This document shows, piece by piece, positions 1 to 10,771 of a stretch of DNA of 64,000 bases (positions within the stretch are counted from its first letter, which is position 1; each line of letters opens with the position of its first letter). Position numbers and translations under genes: made by a program. Source of the stretch: Gautieria morchelliformis (taxonomy: Eukaryota; Basidiomycota; Agaricomycetes; Gomphales; Gomphaceae); the NCBI GenBank assembly GCA_015179125.1, contig WHVA01000128.1, positions 175,784 through 239,783 of the forward strand, written 5' to 3'. The notes under the pieces are model-generated. The model saw only the letters and a program-made list of their open reading frames with translations. It was not told where the DNA came from and made no database searches.

Positions 1-149
1 GGGAGACGAGGAGTAATTGAATATGTAAGAATGTGGCAGACAGATCAACCTACTCTGTCCACCGGGGGCTGCCATCAGTACATTGGACGTTGCAAGCATC
101 TGTGGTTCAGCAGGTGGGGCTCCAATTGATGATTGAGCAGGAGAGGATG

Positions 150-500
150 TAAGAGGTGACGGAAGCGATGTAGCAAGCAATGATGGAGCAAAAGGAAGCG
201 ATGAAGAATGTGATGTTGGAGCTGAAGCGATGGTGGAGTAGACAGAAGTGATGAAGAATGCGACGATGGAGCTGAAACAGACGGAAGTGATGAATAATGT
301 GACAATGGAGCTGAAACAGACAGAAGTGATGAAGAATGCGATGATGGAGCTGAAACAGACGGAAGCAATGAAGAATGCGACAATGGAGCAGACGGAAGCA
401 ATGAAGAGTGTGACGATGGAGCTGAAACAGACAGAAGTGATGAAGAATGCGATGATGGAGCTGAAATAGATGGAAGCGATGGTGGAGCAGACAGGTCCGG
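150..500. repeat. 39-bp tandem repeat, purine-rich
   Basis: Degenerate direct repeats of a roughly 39-bp unit (core GATGAAGAATGCGA plus GATGGAGCTGAAACAGA) run across this stretch. Because 39 is a multiple of three, reading frames stay open on both strands, but the translations are purely repetitive. I see no gene. The repeat ends just outside a Helitron 3' terminus. Confidence 0.7.
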
Positions 501-512
501 TGTAATATCAAA

Positions 513-712
513 CTAGGTGGATACCCGCGCTTCACGCGGGGGTGCAAGTCAAACGCCTCGGTAAGGTCAAATGCATCAGCAAGGTCAAACACCTTGGGTA
601 AATCAAACTTGGGATAAGTCAAACACATTCAGATAATACAGTTTCCTTCAGATAAGTAAAAACGCATCTTATTGATTCAAAGTAGCTCTAAGTAACACAT
701 CCAGGTAGGTAG
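513..712 (-). mobile_element. Helitron 3'-terminal segment (copy 1)
   Basis: Read on the minus strand the segment ends with a GC-rich hairpin (CCCGCG...CGCGGG), then TATCCAC and CTAG followed by TT. That is the Helitron hairpin-CTRR signature with a T flank. The inner part, rich in AAGGTCAAA/TAAATCAAA motifs, is shared with the ends at 1273 and 3455. At its upper edge the homology stops where an LTR-like sequence begins. The copy is truncated or was split by a later insertion. Confidence 0.7.
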
Positions 713-1272
713 TGTTATGACCATGCTGCTCGACCAACTCTGGTACCTCCGCACCTCCGCCGACTCTATTCCACAACGTCCACACTTTGACCTTTTGATC
801 CCCTTGTCCTTTACTATTCACATACTTCCCCTTTTGACTCTATTCACCAGCCTTCCCTACTTGACCCTTAGCATAGCAAGTCCGGAGCATCAGGAGATCC
901 ATTTGTTCCACTATCAATTAGACCCACATTCCCCTTGTTCTTTTGCCTATTGATTGTTCTTAGTTCTACCCAGCACCCCCTTGTAGTTCCTCTTGTTCTG
1001 TATTAGTTACTTACTCTATTTATCCTAGTTACTTTTGCTTGCAGCGGAATTGCTTACCTCTACCTTCTGACATGTTGTCTCAGCTCTTTGTATAAAACCC
1101 AGTCATGTGTGCCTCTGTTCTGCAATCAGATAATTGACTTTGATATGTGACTCCCTTTTCACTGTTTCCTGTTCTTACCACAGCAAGTACTTGCAAGGCC
1201 TCTGTCTCTCTGACCTCTGCCTTCCAACTCGATTTCTGATATCCAACTTAACTTGATTCTTGAACCCTTACC
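713..1272 (+). mobile_element. Ty3/gypsy-type solo or partial LTR
   Basis: The segment begins TGTTATGACC and contains a TATA box (TATAAAA, about 1091-1097). Its second half (CTTTGTATAAAACC, TTCTGCAATCAGATAAT, CTGTTCTTA-CACAG) matches, in reverse orientation, the LTRs at 54.0-54.8 kb and 58.8-59.5 kb. No internal retrotransposon sequence is attached. The right edge runs directly into a Helitron 3' end, so the exact terminus and target duplication cannot be fixed by eye. The short plus-strand ORF at 717 has no support as a gene. Confidence 0.6.
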
Positions 1273-3454
1273 TCAAGGTGGATACCCATGCTCCACATGG
1301 GGGTGTAGGTCAAACGCCTCGGTAAGGTCAAATGCATCAGCAAGGTCAAACGCATTGGGTAAATCAAACTTGGGATAAGTAAAACACATCTCATTGCAAT
1401 TGAAAGTAGCTATAAGTAACACATCAAGATAGGTAATGTCTCTACACATGTCTGCATGTGCCCAAGTATAGTGTGCATAGCCTCGAATATAGCATGCTTA
1501 TTGTGTCCCTGGTTTGTAACATGACCCCACACATAACATGTCCCCAAGTATAGTGTGCGTAGCATGTCCTCCATGCATAGTGTGTCTCCACATGTAGCAT
1601 GTCCCCAAGTACAGTGTGCATGGCATGTCCCACATGCATAGCATGTCCCTGGTTTGTAGCATGTCCCCAAACATAGCGTGTCCCTAAATTATAGCATGTG
1701 TGTCCCCCATGCATAGCGTGTCCACATGTGTAGCATGTCCCTACATGTAGTGTGTGTAGCATCTCCCTCAAGTATAGTGTGCAAAGTGTGTCCCCAATGC
1801 ATAACATGTCCCCCAAGTATAGTGTTCATAGCATGTCCTTTGTTTGTAGCGTGTCCCCCAAGTATAGCATGTGTAGAATGTCCCTTGTTTGTAGTGTTTT
1901 CCCCTGTAGTGTGTCCCTTGTTCGTACCGTGTCCCCCAAGCATAGTGTGTCCCCACATATAGTGTGCACATCCCCATGCATAGTGTGCGTGTGCCCATGC
2001 ATAGCCTGTGTGTCCCTATGCATAGCATGCTTGTCCCCATGCATAACATGCATGTCTCCACTCATAACATGCTTGTCCCCATGCATAACATGCGTGTCTC
2101 CACACATAACATGCATGTCCCCATGCATAACATGTGTGTCTCCACGCATAACATGCATGTCCCCATGCATAACATGCATGTCTCCATGCATAACATATGT
2201 GTCTCCATGCATAACATGCGTGTCCCCATGCATAGCATGTCCCAATGGCATGTGTAGCATATTCCCAAAGGCTTCAAAGTGAAGCAAGCAGAGGCTGTTA
2301 CTTATCATTAACTTTTCGCAAACTCAGGGACATGTATCAATATCTATTTTGTGACATATACAGACATAAATAAAATAGTAAAGGAAGCCATATTTAAGCA
2401 GCTGCTGTCACTAATTTTAGCAAAGTCAGGATTATCTATTTTTTTGAAAAAATGTCAAGAAAATGTCCAGTACATGTAAGCTGAAACTGTTATTAATTTT
2501 AGCTAAGATAGGATTATCTATTTTTGAAAAATGTCAAAAAAGTACAGTACATTGAAGCAGAAGCTGTTATTAATGCCCAGCCAAAACCAGAGAACCCAGA
2601 GACTGACAGAGAAACCCAGGGCCCAGCCAAAGCCATAGTAAGCCAGCCCCCAATATAGCCAGAGAACACCAGAGAGGAGTGCCTGGTGAGCAGCTTTACA
2701 GTAAATAAAACAACAAAAAACCACATTGAAAGCAGAATCTGTTGTGGTGAATTTTAGAAGAAACTCATTGATGTCTATTTGCAAAAAAAACCTGAAAAAT
2801 ATAGATATTAAAATCCATTTTTTTCAGCACACTCTTGGGATTTTATTTAAATGTATTTGCGAAAAAATTCACAAAAATATAAAGCACATATGTGACAATA
2901 CAATATAATGGAAAAAAAAGCAACCAATAAAATTACAAACACAAATAAAATAAAATACATGGCAATGCATTAAAAAAGAGATATTCCCTACCAATAGAAA
3001 GCCAGCAAAGCCAATAGATAGCCAGCAAAGCAAAGCAATAGAAAGCCAGCCAACAAAGCAATAGATAGCCAGCCAACCAAAACCATAGACAGGCAGCCAG
3101 CTAAAGGAGGAGCGAGACACCAGAGAGAGCAGACAGCAAACAGCGCAGACAGAGCATAGAGGAGAGAGCAGACAGAGCAGACAGAGCAGACAGCAGACTG
3201 CAGATAGGAATCGCCAATCACGCAGATTCCTGGCGTTCTATCCTACCGTTCTGCCTTTATATACCGCGCGCGTGTCGTGCACGGACCACGCGTGAACGGG
3301 TCACGTGGCCTGGGACGCTGCTGCGCAGCGTCAATGGTCTGGCCTGGGCCAGGGCCTAGGGCTCGCGTCCGATTGGCCAGCTGACTAAGCCTGACCTAAA
3401 ACCTGACATAAGCTCGACGCCCACAACCCACCGAGCTGTTTTCATATAGTGTAA
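1273..3454 (-). mobile_element. Non-autonomous Helitron derivative
   Basis: On the minus strand it starts near 3454 with a 5' segment (CAGCTCGGTGGG region) resembling the 5' end of the autonomous Helitron near 9230-9260. It ends at 1273-1440 with the same 3' subterminal sequence and hairpin, though the terminal CTAG is degenerate here. The interior has no transposase: it holds a 21-bp minisatellite, AT-rich duplications at 2300-2580 related to the autonomous element's non-coding 8.6-kb region, and AGCCAGCAAAGC-type repeats at 3000-3200. I infer that it is mobilised in trans by the neighbouring autonomous element. Confidence 0.5.
1440..2260. repeat. Minisatellite, ~21-bp period (CATGCATAACATG)
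   Basis: Forty or so degenerate units of the type CCATGCATAACATGYRTGTC follow one another. The 3' half (about 1970-2245) is nearly regular at 21 bp, while the 5' half is more diverged, with TAGCATGTCCCC variants. The period is a multiple of three, so overlapping ORFs of 70-176 codons are open on both strands, all with a 7-residue repeat. I treat these as repeat artefacts, not genes. Confidence 0.8.
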
Positions 3455-3616
3455 CTAGGTGGATACCCGCGCTTCGCGCGGGGGTGCAAGTCAAACGTGT
3501 CAGTAAGGTCAAACACATCAGTAAGTCTAATGCATCGGTAAGTCTAACATATCAGTAAGGTCAAGTGCATTGGGGAAAATCAAAGTAATCAATTTGCATC
3601 AAGTAGATATCAGAAA

Positions 3617-5596
3617 TCAAGGAGCTCTAAGTAATACATCTTTATATACAATGTTGGTTGTGTTCAAACCCTCCTCAAGCAAGACCTTCACTTTGTTCCA
3701 GCTTGTTCCCCTTGAAACACCAACATACAACTGACCATGTCCAAACACTGGATATCTCAGGTCCAGCCCAACCGTACCCAAAGACTGTCCCTGAGACTTG
3801 TTGATGGTCATTGCAAATGCCACACGCACTGGAAACTGTCTCCTCTGCAGCACAAATGGTAATTCCCCCTCTGATGGTGAAATGGTGATCCTGGGGATGA
3901 AAGCAGTATTTCCTGCACGTGGACCTGAGATGATCCTGACCTCCAACACTCTATTCCTCATCCTCACCAACCGCAACCTTGTCCCATTGCATAGTCCTTG
4001 CTTCTTATCCAAATTGCGCAACATCATCAGAGGCACTCCAGGCTTGACTTCCAAGTGAGCAGGAGGAAGACTGCCCATCTCTATGGAATTCAGATACTCC
4101 ACAGGATACTGCTCTGCAAAGTCGGTTTCCTTGACAGAATCTGCACAGTGGAAGACCTGAGCATCACCTGGAAACTGCCTCAACACCATGGAATTGATCT
4201 CATTGACCTCAATATTTCTGGGACAGAGGATGGCCCGCTCCAAGAAATAATTGTCCTGGGCAGGGATTGCATTGCCAATGCCAGGGTATATTTCCTGGAT
4301 CAGCTCTGCAATTCCAGGGCCACAAACCATGTGTTGAGGGAGTGAGAAGGTATGATCTAGTGGGAGATCCTTTCCCTGACCCACATTCTGCAGCCATTCT
4401 GCAAACCTGGCTCTGTCAGGGTCATTTCTCACCCGCATGTTCTCTGTCAGATGGAGGACCTTGATCTTTGGCCACAGATATGACTTCTGAAGGGTAGCTC
4501 CCACGATATCCTCCTTGGAGCCTTTGGGGACAATTGGGAGAGTCTGCTGAAAGTCACCTCCAAAGGCAACCGTGATGCCACCAAAGGGTCTGTCAGGCTG
4601 GTCAAGGAAATCCCTCAGTGTCCTGTCAATGGCCTCTATGGCATGGCGATGCTGCATTGCAGCCTCATCCCAAATGATGAGCCTGGCCAGTCTCAGCATA
4701 TCAGCCTGGTCAGAGTTCTTTTTGATGGAGGAGAGAGAGCCCTCATGGACAGGAATTGGAATTCCAAGCATGCTGTGAGAGGTTGTCCCATTAGTGAGGA
4801 TAAGTGCAGCCATTGCAGATGAGGCTACAGCAAGCACAATGAGACTCTCCGCTCTACAGGAGTGGATTAGGGTGTTCCATGTGAATGATTTCCCAGCGCC
4901 CCCTGAGCCAGCGACGAAAAACATTTGTCCGTTAGGTTTCCCCTGAGCATCTATGTCCAGTGCCGACCGTAATATCTGATCATGCGCAGACCTTTGCCCC
5001 TCATTCAGCTTGGGAACCTCCTCATCAGCCATCTGCCTCTCTTGAACAGGGTCATAGTCCCTCTGCTCAGCTATGAACCTGTTTCCAATCAGGACCTCCC
5101 ACTCGCCTACCACCCGAGGCATATCTTTAAAGCTGCTCAAGGACATGCCATTACGCTGAAGGAGTTTATCCAAGAGAAAGAGGCCAAAATCATAGACCTG
5201 ATCATCCCGTGGCTCCTGGATATTGTGTCTGACTTGGAGCCGATGTCTGAGATCATCACATATGTGCTCCTTGAAGGCGTCCCATAGTCTGTCAGGTTGT
5301 GAGGGAATGCAATGACCAAGGATGGTGGCAAAGAGATGTCTGAGCTGAGCGCCTGTTTTCATGCCACTGGCTTCCTGGAGACACAACCTCCACTCCTGAT
5401 CATCCTCCAGAAGTCCCCTGGCAAGACAGGCCTCCTTGTAAGTAGCACATTGTATGCCATCCACCGTCCTAAGCTCCTCAAAGGATCTGGCGCCCTTGAC
5501 CACCGTGAGGAGAGTGCGCAAATAAAATCTCTCTCCTGATTTTGGGCTTGCAAAGTGAAGGCGTCCAATGCTATATCCCTTTGACGTGGTGTCCAT
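3617..5596 (-). CDS. Helitron PIF1-like DNA helicase part
   Basis: This is the C-terminal helicase half of the Helitron transposase (RepHel), which should unwind donor DNA during rolling-circle transposition in the nucleus. The 659-codon frame carries the SF1B/PIF1 motifs in order: Walker A GSGGAGKSF (about 4890-4915), Walker B IIWDEAAM, motif III FGGDFQQTLPI, LTENMRVR, AFAMTINKSQGQS and LYVGVSRG near the end. The methionine at 5596 is probably not a true start. It lies where the upstream Rep frame loses register, and RepHel is normally one polypeptide. The stop at 3617 lies within the Helitron 3' subterminal sequence shared with the non-autonomous copies. Confidence 0.85.
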   Translation of the reverse strand: MDTTSKGYSIGRLHFASPKSGERFYLRTLLTVVKGARSFEELRTVDGIQCATYKEACLARGLLEDDQEWRLCLQEASGMKTGAQLRHLFATILGHCIPSQPDRLWDAFKEHICDDLRHRLQVRHNIQEPRDDQVYDFGLFLLDKLLQRNGMSLSSFKDMPRVVGEWEVLIGNRFIAEQRDYDPVQERQMADEEVPKLNEGQRSAHDQILRSALDIDAQGKPNGQMFFVAGSGGAGKSFTWNTLIHSCRAESLIVLAVASSAMAALILTNGTTSHSMLGIPIPVHEGSLSSIKKNSDQADMLRLARLIIWDEAAMQHRHAIEAIDRTLRDFLDQPDRPFGGITVAFGGDFQQTLPIVPKGSKEDIVGATLQKSYLWPKIKVLHLTENMRVRNDPDRARFAEWLQNVGQGKDLPLDHTFSLPQHMVCGPGIAELIQEIYPGIGNAIPAQDNYFLERAILCPRNIEVNEINSMVLRQFPGDAQVFHCADSVKETDFAEQYPVEYLNSIEMGSLPPAHLEVKPGVPLMMLRNLDKKQGLCNGTRLRLVRMRNRVLEVRIISGPRAGNTAFIPRITISPSEGELPFVLQRRQFPVRVAFAMTINKSQGQSLGTVGLDLRYPVFGHGQLYVGVSRGTSWNKVKVLLEEGLNTTNIVYKDVLLRAP

Positions 5597-7872
5597 ACCC
5601 TTTCCTCTTTTTTCCAGGTAAAATGCTCAGGAAAATCCACATAGAGCACATCGCGTGCATGAGGGTAGGCAGCATTGGCCTCAAAGTAAGCCATGAGCGC
5701 TGTCTTTGACCCCTCGACCCTGTTCATGATGGTGAGCGGATCAGCATCAGGATTGAAAACGACTGATTGCTGGTCTTTTTCATGGACTGGGAGTGCCATG
5801 ACTGCAGGCACCTGGGTGTGGATTTCGCGCTCCAGCAACCTCCAACAGGCCTCATGAGCACTGACATAGCGAGCGTCCAGGTACTTCTTTATCTCATCAT
5901 GGTCGACACCAAACTCCATCGTGGTCCGATCATGGCCCTTGTATAGATACTTGTGGATATACTTGACGCACCTCACACTGAAGGTGAATTCAAGGTTGAT
6001 GTGACACCGGAGTTTGAGCAAGAGCAGAGGAGAGTATGGCATAACCCATCTGTTGTCCAGCATGTCACCTCTGACATTGTGCAGCCTTCCATCATTGCGA
6101 CGACGATATTTTGGATATCCATCTACATTCACAACGGTCTCCTCACAGAATGGCTTTGGGAAGCCTTTCTTGCACTTGCCATTTTCCATGCAGGGTGCGT
6201 TTGGTTTCATTTGTCCACAGGGACCATGTGTCATCAGCTCACAGACCAACTGGTAGAGGACAGGATGTGTCTCTGGATCAGGGAACTCTGCTGAAATCAT
6301 AGAATCCACCTCATGTGGATGTTTGACCTTGGACTCCCTATCGAACCAGGTAAGCAGGTGCATGTGTGGGAGCCCCCTCTTCTGGAATTCAATAGTGTGA
6401 ACGCGAGCAACGGTTTCTCCAAAGATCTTGTCCTTGACGATCAAGTCAATGAGGTATTTCTTTTTGAGGTGAAACACCCGCGACACCAGGTCAGGTCTGT
6501 CCTGAGCAGTTTGTCCAGGGAGCAACTCGGCCACTATCTCATCCCACTTTGGATTGGCAGTCATGGTAATAAATAAATCAGGGGGACCCTTCTTTGTTGC
6601 AATGGCCAGGGAGTTCTGGCAGTTTTGATTCATGTCCCGTTTACTTCCTTGAAATGTCACAGGCAGAATGACTTTTATGCCCAAGCTGTTTGCATCTCCA
6701 ATGTCATTGTCCAAGCCTCCATATGAATCTACCATCTGGTTATACTGCTCAGCACGCAGAGTGTGTTGATTGGCCCTGATCCACCTCAGTCTGCTTTGCT
6801 CTGCAGCAGCCCAGGAGTCTACAATGTACTGCTGGAACAATTTGCCACCACGCAGGAGTGTTGTAGGCTCTCTCTCTCTCTGGAACAGACGATATGCATG
6901 GTACTGTATTTGGGTGACCTGGCTCCGTCTGTTTGGATTGGGATTGGCCTGCCGAGCACGCTCTGGCTCATGATAAGGAATACCTGGTTCCCATCCCAAC
7001 TCTCCCTTGGGAAAGAGCAAGACATAGTGCAGAGAGGCATAGTTTGCATTGGTATCCAATACCCTTCTGAAAGGTCCACCTCTGAGCTGGACAATAATAT
7101 CCCTAGGTTCAGGGTCGATGCCATCTCCAGGAAGAACGACTGCAATCTCATCTGCAGTTGGGACATTATATCTCCTAGGATCCCTGTGTGCCCTGTATGT
7201 GAGCCTTGCCTGGATGTCACCATTCTGTTCTTGAGCTCTGAGCCTCTCAGCTGCTTGTTTATATGTGCACACATGAGGATTGCATAGCAGGAGCATTTCC
7301 TGCAAGTCTCCCATGATAGTTAGAGACAGACGCTCATTACGATTCTTTCTCTTTGCCAAAGCCAGTGCAGGATCATATATGTAAAGCTGGGCATACTTTG
7401 GATCGTCTTCATTGTCAGGGAGGAGAGAGCCATGGAGATGATACAGTTCACCCTGTAGCTTGAGCACATATGGACCACGACCCTCCCGAAGCAAATCTTG
7501 GTCAAAGTCGGCCGCCACAGAAGTGAATGCAAATGCAGCATTATACTGCCTGATATTCTGGCGAAATCCTTTTGCCTCAGGGTCCTGGCCTTCTAAGAGC
7601 TGTTTCAATGGCTGAGGGGGCTCTGGCAGGTCTTCCAGCTGCACCTTTCCTTCCATACAGCAATCACCAAATCTGGGCCGCACATTTGAGGATTTCTGCA
7701 GACGTTCTGCCCTCCAGTGTAATGCTCCACAGTCAGGGCAGGGAATAACCATGGGACCCAAATAATGACGCTGCACATCTGCCTCAATTATTCTAGAGCG
7801 ACCAAGTGGGAATAGGAGGAGGAGGTCGCTGAGGACGCTGCCGAGGTACAGGGAGCTGCTGAGGAGGTGCAA
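5359..7872 (-). pseudogene. Helitron Rep (HUH) N-terminal part, frameshifted
   Basis: This is the replication-initiator half of RepHel. It holds a cysteine-rich N-terminal region (CPDCGALHW, about 7720-7745) and the Helitron-like N-terminal domain. The HUH motif GLPHMHLLTW is at about 6345-6385, and the tyrosine motif KYIHKYLYKGH at about 5930-5975. These residues nick and join single strands at the element ends. Near 5555 the frame changes from WTPRQRDIA into an unrelated tail, while the expected continuation (IGRLHFASPKSGERF) is in the -1 frame. A one-base lesion therefore separates Rep from helicase. The N-terminal methionine is uncertain because the protein probably begins upstream at 8.2-8.5 kb. 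Confidence 0.8.
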
Positions 7873-8175
7873 GGAGCAGCTGAGGAGGTGCAGGGAGCGG
7901 CTGAGGAGGTTCAGGGAGTGGCTGGGGAGGCTGAGGAGGTGCAGGGAGTCACTGAAGAGGCCGCAAAAGCGCAGGGAGTAGCGGAGGCATTGGTCTTATT
8001 GCATTGGCCTGAGCACGCAATGCTGCCACTTCTGCAGAACCTACTACAGGAGGATTAGCTGCCTGTCTACCCCTTCCCAATTGCTGCAATATAGCAGACT
8101 GCTCAGCAGCCTGAGCACGCAACGTTTTGGGGGCATCATGGCATGTGCTCACAATAACAGAATTAACCACCCTCA

Positions 8176-8538
8176 TCACCTTTGATACTTAACCTCGATC
8201 TTCAAGGGCTGTGCTGCTGGGATTGCTGCTAACTGAGCACGAAGGGCTGCCACCTGCTGTCCAGGACTGGGATCAGGAGGACATAATGGCCCTGCAGCAG
8301 GTTGTTGAAAAGGATCAGCCGCATTGCTTCTAGGAGGAGGGTGAGGGATGGCAAAAGGGGGTGGTGGAGGGGGTGGAGGGGGTGGCTGGTTCCGAGCTCT
8401 GGCAGCAGCCACAGCAAGGGCATGCGCTCTCCGATCAGTAGGCGACGTCATACGACCCTCCTGCTCCTCCCTCGCCCTTTCACGCTCCTGCTGACGATTT
8501 CTCTCTGGAGTAGAAGGATCCCTGAGAAATGCAGGCAT
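8176..8538 (-). CDS. Probable N-terminal exon of Helitron RepHel (Pro-rich)
   Basis: A 120-codon frame starts MPAFLRDPSTPERNRQQ, continues through an Arg/Glu/Ala-rich stretch and a run of about ten prolines, and ends in an Ala/Gln-rich segment. It lies just upstream of Rep in the same direction, where basidiomycete RepHel proteins usually carry a low-complexity arginine-rich leader. A Pro/Leu-rich tandem-repeat stretch at 7800-8060 would link it to Rep. The splice sites are not resolved, so the assignment as first exon is inference. Confidence 0.4.
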   Translation of the reverse strand: MPAFLRDPSTPERNRQQERERAREEQEGRMTSPTDRRAHALAVAAARARNQPPPPPPPPPPFAIPHPPPRSNAADPFQQPAAGPLCPPDPSPGQQVAALRAQLAAIPAAQPLKIEVKYQR

Positions 8539-9313
8539 AAGCTTAGAGGAACAATCAAGCTACCCCACCTCAACTTACATTTGCAAGCAGATGCTGTTGT
8601 TGTTAATTATTCTTGGGCAAAGTCAGGGGAATTTATTAATTTCTATTTTAAAAAAAAAAGAAAATGTCAGATGGCTCACACCAGACCACAGAGAAATATA
8701 TGTACCAAGGAAGGGATGGGGAAATTTTGTGATGAAAATATCCAAGTCTTCTTCAGCTATCCAACTGGAATAATTCCAGTAAAAGGTCCTGGTCCTGGGA
8801 GATGTCTTCTTCAGCCACCAGTAGTGCAAGTCAACACTAAGAGAACTGCAATGCAATTGTGGCTCCCTCTAAGGCAGCCTGGGATGACTACCTGGCTCCT
8901 TAGCAGAGAAAAAGCTGCCCCACTGAAGAGGTCAACCCCAATAGTTCACTGCAGAGATCTCCCTGGGAAGAGATCTTTTGTGTTCTACACTATATAGGCT
9001 ATCTATTGTTTCACTCTCACACAAATTTATTCTATCTAGTGGGCAGAGAGGAGAGGAGGGTGGTGGTGGAGTGCGCAGATGCGGCTGCGCAGCATTCTGC
9101 CAGCGCAGCGCTGCTTTGAGCGCCTGAGCCGGCAGACCAGCGCCAGCCGCTGATAAGGGGCTCGCGGCTGCGCCGCTCGCGCGCTCCACTGACAAACTGA
9201 TGACCAAGCATTGGTCAGCGCGCACACAACCTCCCACCGAGCTACTTTCACACATAGGAATGATGACTGAAAAGCGACAGTTCCTGGGATTGGTGTCAAT
9301 TCTTTTGAGCTAT

Positions 9314-10684
9314 CTACAGAATAAAAAAGATACCAGGGTCATCGCCAGCTTGCGCAATAGATGAGTCAGATATAGCAGACTGATACCCATCATGCTGGGC
9401 TGAGACTGCACCTTGAGGGAGTGCAAGAGCATCGTCAGAAATCTGTGGGGCTGAAGACCGCACATCGCTCATAGATGGCTCCTGGGTGACTTTATGAAGC
9501 TTTGTTGGTTTGGGATTCTTGGCTCCACAGTCTGTCCCTTCCTGGCGTCGCTTTGTCAGATTGAGAATTGGCGGAGCAAGTGCTGATGTGCTGATATTCA
9601 TGTTCTCCGGTTCAGGCTTGATGTCGCTTAAGTTATCTTTACGAGGTCGATACCACCCCAGGTATTCATCGATAGCGAGCAGGTCTACCTTCCAATTGCC
9701 TTCGCAAAGCCGGAGGATGGGATGGTCATTGTACATGTGTTGGCAGTAATACTGGACGCACGTGAGATGAGCCTGAGACCAAGTCGGAGGAACGCAACCT
9801 CTCGTGGCTATTGCAGTCCACACAAGCCAAGCATTATCACAAATAGCATGGGCTTGATAGCCATCGATGCCCACGCCTTCAGTGTTAGTGATGTATGCTA
9901 GGGCCTTGTTCGGCTGGCTGCGGTCTTTTTGCCGGCCACGCTGCCTGGTGTCTGCTTGAATACCGGCCTTCTTTTCATTTTCCTTGAATATCCCCCATTC
10001 CCCATGCATCCAGAAGGGAACCAGGGGATAGTCCTCACACCTGATACTTGTCACTGTCCCCAGGGAGGTTGATTGAGCGCCAGCGAGTATCGGTGCGTAT
10101 GCACGAGTGGACACCTTTTCGAGGAGCCCGGAAAATGACTCTCTGATTGATTGCTTGTAAGTTGACATTATCTGTATATGTATTTTACTTACCAAATTCC
10201 TTTGATCTGATTCTCGCTCTCGAGATACGCAACATTCCGGGATTCGATAAGGACTTCACAAGTCACAGTGCCAACCAAACGGAGCAATTGGCTGCATGGA
10301 ATTCGGTCATCCTGGTGATATTGTTAGTTTTGATGTAACCACTCCTAAGGCACTCAGCGCGTGTTGGTGCATATGGTCATTCTTCATTGAGCGTATGAGC
10401 TGTGTGGTAGAGGGGTCAGTAGCACATGGTAGTGGGTGTGTTTTAGCCACTTCTACTGCACGGGAATGCGTGGCTTGGTTAGCATCCATGAAAAACACCG
10501 CAAGGTCCTCCAGCAAGTTTAAAGGATCATCGAGAACCGAGAACTGAGGTAAACCAGAAAGTTCTGTGAGGTCAGGATTTGTGTGGCCGGTGTAGTGACT
10601 TGTCATACTCATGACAACGAGTGAGTATGACATTGGGGTGGGAGGAAAGGGAAAGCTCGAACACGAGCCATCACAGGTTGTCAC
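9314..10684 (-). CDS. Second ORF of the CACTA-like element, unknown function
   Basis: At least three coding blocks lie on the minus strand. One at 10684-10330 contains LNLLEDLAVFFMDANQATHSR. A short one at about 10311-10190 reads SQLLRLVGTVTCEVL...NQIKGIW and ends at a clear GTAAGT donor. A long one runs from about 10160 to 9314, with WSQAHLTCVQYY and LCEGNWKVDLLAIDEYLGW. The layout of a variable N-terminus and a conserved Trp-rich C-terminal half resembles, from memory, hypothetical proteins next to TNP2 transposases in mushroom genomes. No catalytic motif is recognised. The first intron is not certain. Only its position beside TNP2 suggests a role in transposition. Confidence 0.5.
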
Positions 10685-10771
10685 AACCTTCTAGTTAGAA
10701 TTTAGAGCCATATAATCGTAAATGTTTAAATGTTTATAGTGAGGAAGAAACTCAATGGTGGTCTAAAGCAT

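Larger units (their letters stand above)
3455..9263 (-). mobile_element. Autonomous Helitron
   Basis: This is a rolling-circle transposon on the minus strand. Its 3' terminus at 3455 has the diagnostic palindrome (CCCGCGCGAAGCGCGGG), TATCCAC and CTAG immediately before TT. The 5' end is placed near 9259-9263 because a TC dinucleotide precedes a segment that resembles the start of the adjacent non-autonomous copy; this end is approximate. Inside are an HUH replication-initiator domain and a PIF1-like helicase. The element abuts the non-autonomous Helitron head-to-tail. One coding frameshift suggests this copy is no longer active without repair or recoding. Confidence 0.75.

Noticed and set aside
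75-628. Leu/Ser/His-rich and Met/Glu-rich ORFs on both strands
   Set aside because: They are translations of the 39-bp tandem repeat; no start context, domain or conservation signal.
7867-8058. Plus-strand ORF of QGAAEEVQG repeats
   Set aside because: It is the antisense of the Pro/Leu-rich repeat in the Helitron N-terminal region.
8302-8997. 231-codon plus-strand ORF
   Set aside because: Antisense to the Pro-rich RepHel leader and the Helitron 5' non-coding region; no motif.
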